Notes under the pieces: generated by a model
What the model was told of the DNA's origin: nothing
Databases searched by the model: none
What the model saw: only the letters and a program-made list of their open reading frames with translations
Shown here: positions 62,670 through 64,000 of the stretch, one piece after another
Position numbering within the stretch: the stretch's first letter is position 1
How the letters are laid out: each line of letters starts with the position of its first letter
Program-made: the position numbers and the translations under genes
Assembly: GCF_000203915.1 (NCBI RefSeq)
Contig: NC_008391.1
Span: forward strand, 868,001-932,000
DNA length: 64,000 bases
Reading direction: 5' to 3'
Source: Burkholderia ambifaria AMMD
GTDB taxonomy: Bacteria; Pseudomonadota; Gammaproteobacteria; Burkholderiales; Burkholderiaceae

Positions 62670-63926
62670 TTACAGCGGCATGACATCCGGACGATTGCGC
62701 GGAAACCGCGCAAGCACGTCAGGCGCGATATTCAGGTGTGCCTCGACGAGCTTCGGCGGCGTGTGCGCGAGCCAGTCGGACAGCGACACCTCCGCATAGC
62801 GGTCGGTCTTGAAGATTTCGAGGAACACGAGATCGGTGTTGCCGGTGTTCTGCACGTAGTGTCCGAGGCTCTTTTTCACGTAACCGACGTCGCCCGCGCG
62901 GAAGTCTGCCGTCTGCGCCTTCGGCCCCGTGTCGAACACGGTCATCCGCGCTTCGCCCTGCAGGTAGTACTGCCATTCGTCGGCATTCGGATGCCAGTGC
63001 AGCTCGCGCATGCCGCCCGGATGCACGGTGACGAGCGCCGCCGCAATCGTTTGCGATACGTTGAAGTTCGTGCTGTCGGCAATTCGCACCTCGCCGCCGC
63101 GCGTCTTCTTGAACGGCTTCATCGCGCCGAGCGAGAAGATGAACGGGTGCGGCGGCGCACCGGCCGAAGACGCGGACGCACGCTGGGCGTCCGCGAGCGG
63201 CCCCGGCTCGTCGCCCTGAAAGATCCACAGGTTGTCGAGCGGAATGTTCTTGAACGCGTCGGCCGGCACGCCGAAGTTGAGCGCGAGCACGTCCGGCGGC
63301 GTGTGCGCTACCCAGTCGGTCAGCAGCAGCGTGTTGAATTCGGACGCGCGGCCGTTGTCGAAGGCGAGCATGAATTCGGCGCCGTCGGTGCCGATTCCTT
63401 GCAGCGAGTGCGGCAGGCCGGGCGGGAAATACCAGAGATCGCCGGTTTTCACGTCCTGCACCGACGGGCGTCCCAGTTCGTCGAGCACGGTGATCCGGCA
63501 GCGGCCGTCGAGCATGATTGCCCATTCGGCCTGCTGGTGCCAGTGCATCTCGCGAATGCCGCCGCGCGTCAACCGCATGTTCACGCCGGAAATGGTTTCC
63601 GAAATCGCGAAATCGTCCTGCGTGACTTCGCGTGCCCATCCGCCGTTTTGAATGCGTTTATGCGCGTTATTGAATGACGCCCAGAATAACGGCATGCCGT
63701 TGATATCGGTGGCCGGCGGATCCTGGAAAGACGGGAATTGATTCGCCAATGCGGGATTCTTCGGCCCCGGGTCGGTCAATCCCTGCTTGTTGCGCGCGTT
63801 GATCGCCCCTTCCGGCGGGCTGTCCGGATTGCCGAACGAAGCCGCCTTGGCCGTTACCGCAATGCCCGCGGCGGCAATCGCGCCGGCCGTACTCGTCAAC
63901 ATCCTGCGTCGAGAAAGATTCGTCAT
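62670..63926 (-). CDS. oxdC: Tat-exported bicupin oxalate decarboxylase
   Basis: A 418-residue bicupin very like Bacillus OxdC, which splits oxalate to formate and CO2 with manganese. A Tat signal (LSRRRMLTSTAGAIAAAGIA) opens it. Mn site 1 is H128, H130, E134 and H173; site 2 is H310, H312, E317 and H356. The catalytic lid, SENST in OxdC, is SEFNT here (195-199), keeping the key Glu196 needed for decarboxylation rather than oxidation. Further matches are R118, the IADSTNF strand and E370 in LVFLEIF. AGAGGG precedes the ATG. Folding with metal before Tat export would explain the link with the adjacent Nramp gene. Confidence 0.93.
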   Translation of the reverse strand: MTNLSRRRMLTSTAGAIAAAGIAVTAKAASFGNPDSPPEGAINARNKQGLTDPGPKNPALANQFPSFQDPPATDINGMPLFWASFNNAHKRIQNGGWAREVTQDDFAISETISGVNMRLTRGGIREMHWHQQAEWAIMLDGRCRITVLDELGRPSVQDVKTGDLWYFPPGLPHSLQGIGTDGAEFMLAFDNGRASEFNTLLLTDWVAHTPPDVLALNFGVPADAFKNIPLDNLWIFQGDEPGPLADAQRASASSAGAPPHPFIFSLGAMKPFKKTRGGEVRIADSTNFNVSQTIAAALVTVHPGGMRELHWHPNADEWQYYLQGEARMTVFDTGPKAQTADFRAGDVGYVKKSLGHYVQNTGNTDLVFLEIFKTDRYAEVSLSDWLAHTPPKLVEAHLNIAPDVLARFPRNRPDVMPL

Positions 63927-64000
63927 GTTTCCCTCTTCATCATTTCAATTAATCGAATATTCACTACCAACGTTCACCGCTTTTTCGTTTTTCGAAAATC

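Overview
The window is high-GC DNA with dense genes. Its gene content and style suggest a Burkholderia replicon, most likely a secondary chromosome of the Burkholderia cepacia complex. The grounds are a Gram-negative porin of the Burkholderia type, a three-subunit periplasmic gluconate/alcohol dehydrogenase, many LysR, GntR and MarR regulators, FUSC and EmrB-type efflux, and C/G-ending codons. I inferred this from the sequence alone. I saw no rRNA, tRNA, CRISPR array, complete insertion sequence or replication origin.

Layout. 1-4.2 kb holds ppnP and a LysR gene divergent from an M20 amidohydrolase and an MHS-family permease, a typical take-up-and-hydrolyse unit. 4.2-9.2 kb is an accessory block, visibly lower in GC over much of its length. 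It has two 145-bp direct repeats flanking an ASCH-domain gene, a decayed isochorismatase-like gene, a large SF2 helicase with a possible C-terminal nuclease, and gene debris. 9.3-14.5 kb, on the minus strand, holds a porin, a DoxX protein and a membrane-bound flavin dehydrogenase operon (small subunit, GMC flavoprotein, tri-haem cytochrome c). 14.8-23.1 kb holds a bacterial alpha-2-macroglobulin with an intact thioester and its partner penicillin-binding protein 1C. 23.3-26.2 kb holds a lipoprotein, a Bcr/CflA exporter and a Met/Gln-rich secreted protein behind a PmrA/QseB-like box.

26.3-33.7 kb is a nitrogen-compound cluster: a DUF1989 protein, a GntR regulator, an orphan ectoine synthase, an amidase, a fused ABC permease-ATPase and two solute-binding proteins. 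The same 13-bp palindrome lies before the first gene and before the ABC operon, so the two arms probably form one regulon. 34.2-40.1 kb holds a subtilisin-like lipoprotein protease, a magnesium P-type ATPase with a long structured leader that includes a possible leader peptide, and an outer-membrane barrel protein. 40.2-46 kb holds small regulators, a LysR gene, a PBP7-type endopeptidase, and a MarR/isochorismatase-like/MFS operon behind a perfect 30-bp palindrome.

46-56.6 kb holds gene debris, a membrane protein, an MscS-type channel, a MocR regulator divergent from a YdeP-type molybdopterin oxidoreductase with a bestrophin-like gene behind it, and a FUSC transporter divergent from a LysR gene. 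57-64 kb holds an EmrB-type exporter, a small lipoprotein, a peptide-type binding protein, and an Nramp manganese transporter directly downstream of a Tat-exported bicupin oxalate decarboxylase. Since that enzyme needs manganese, the last two probably work together.

The most unusual parts are the 4.2-9.2 kb block, the orphan ectoine synthase regulon, the mgtA leader, and the MarR promoter that appears to give a leaderless mRNA.
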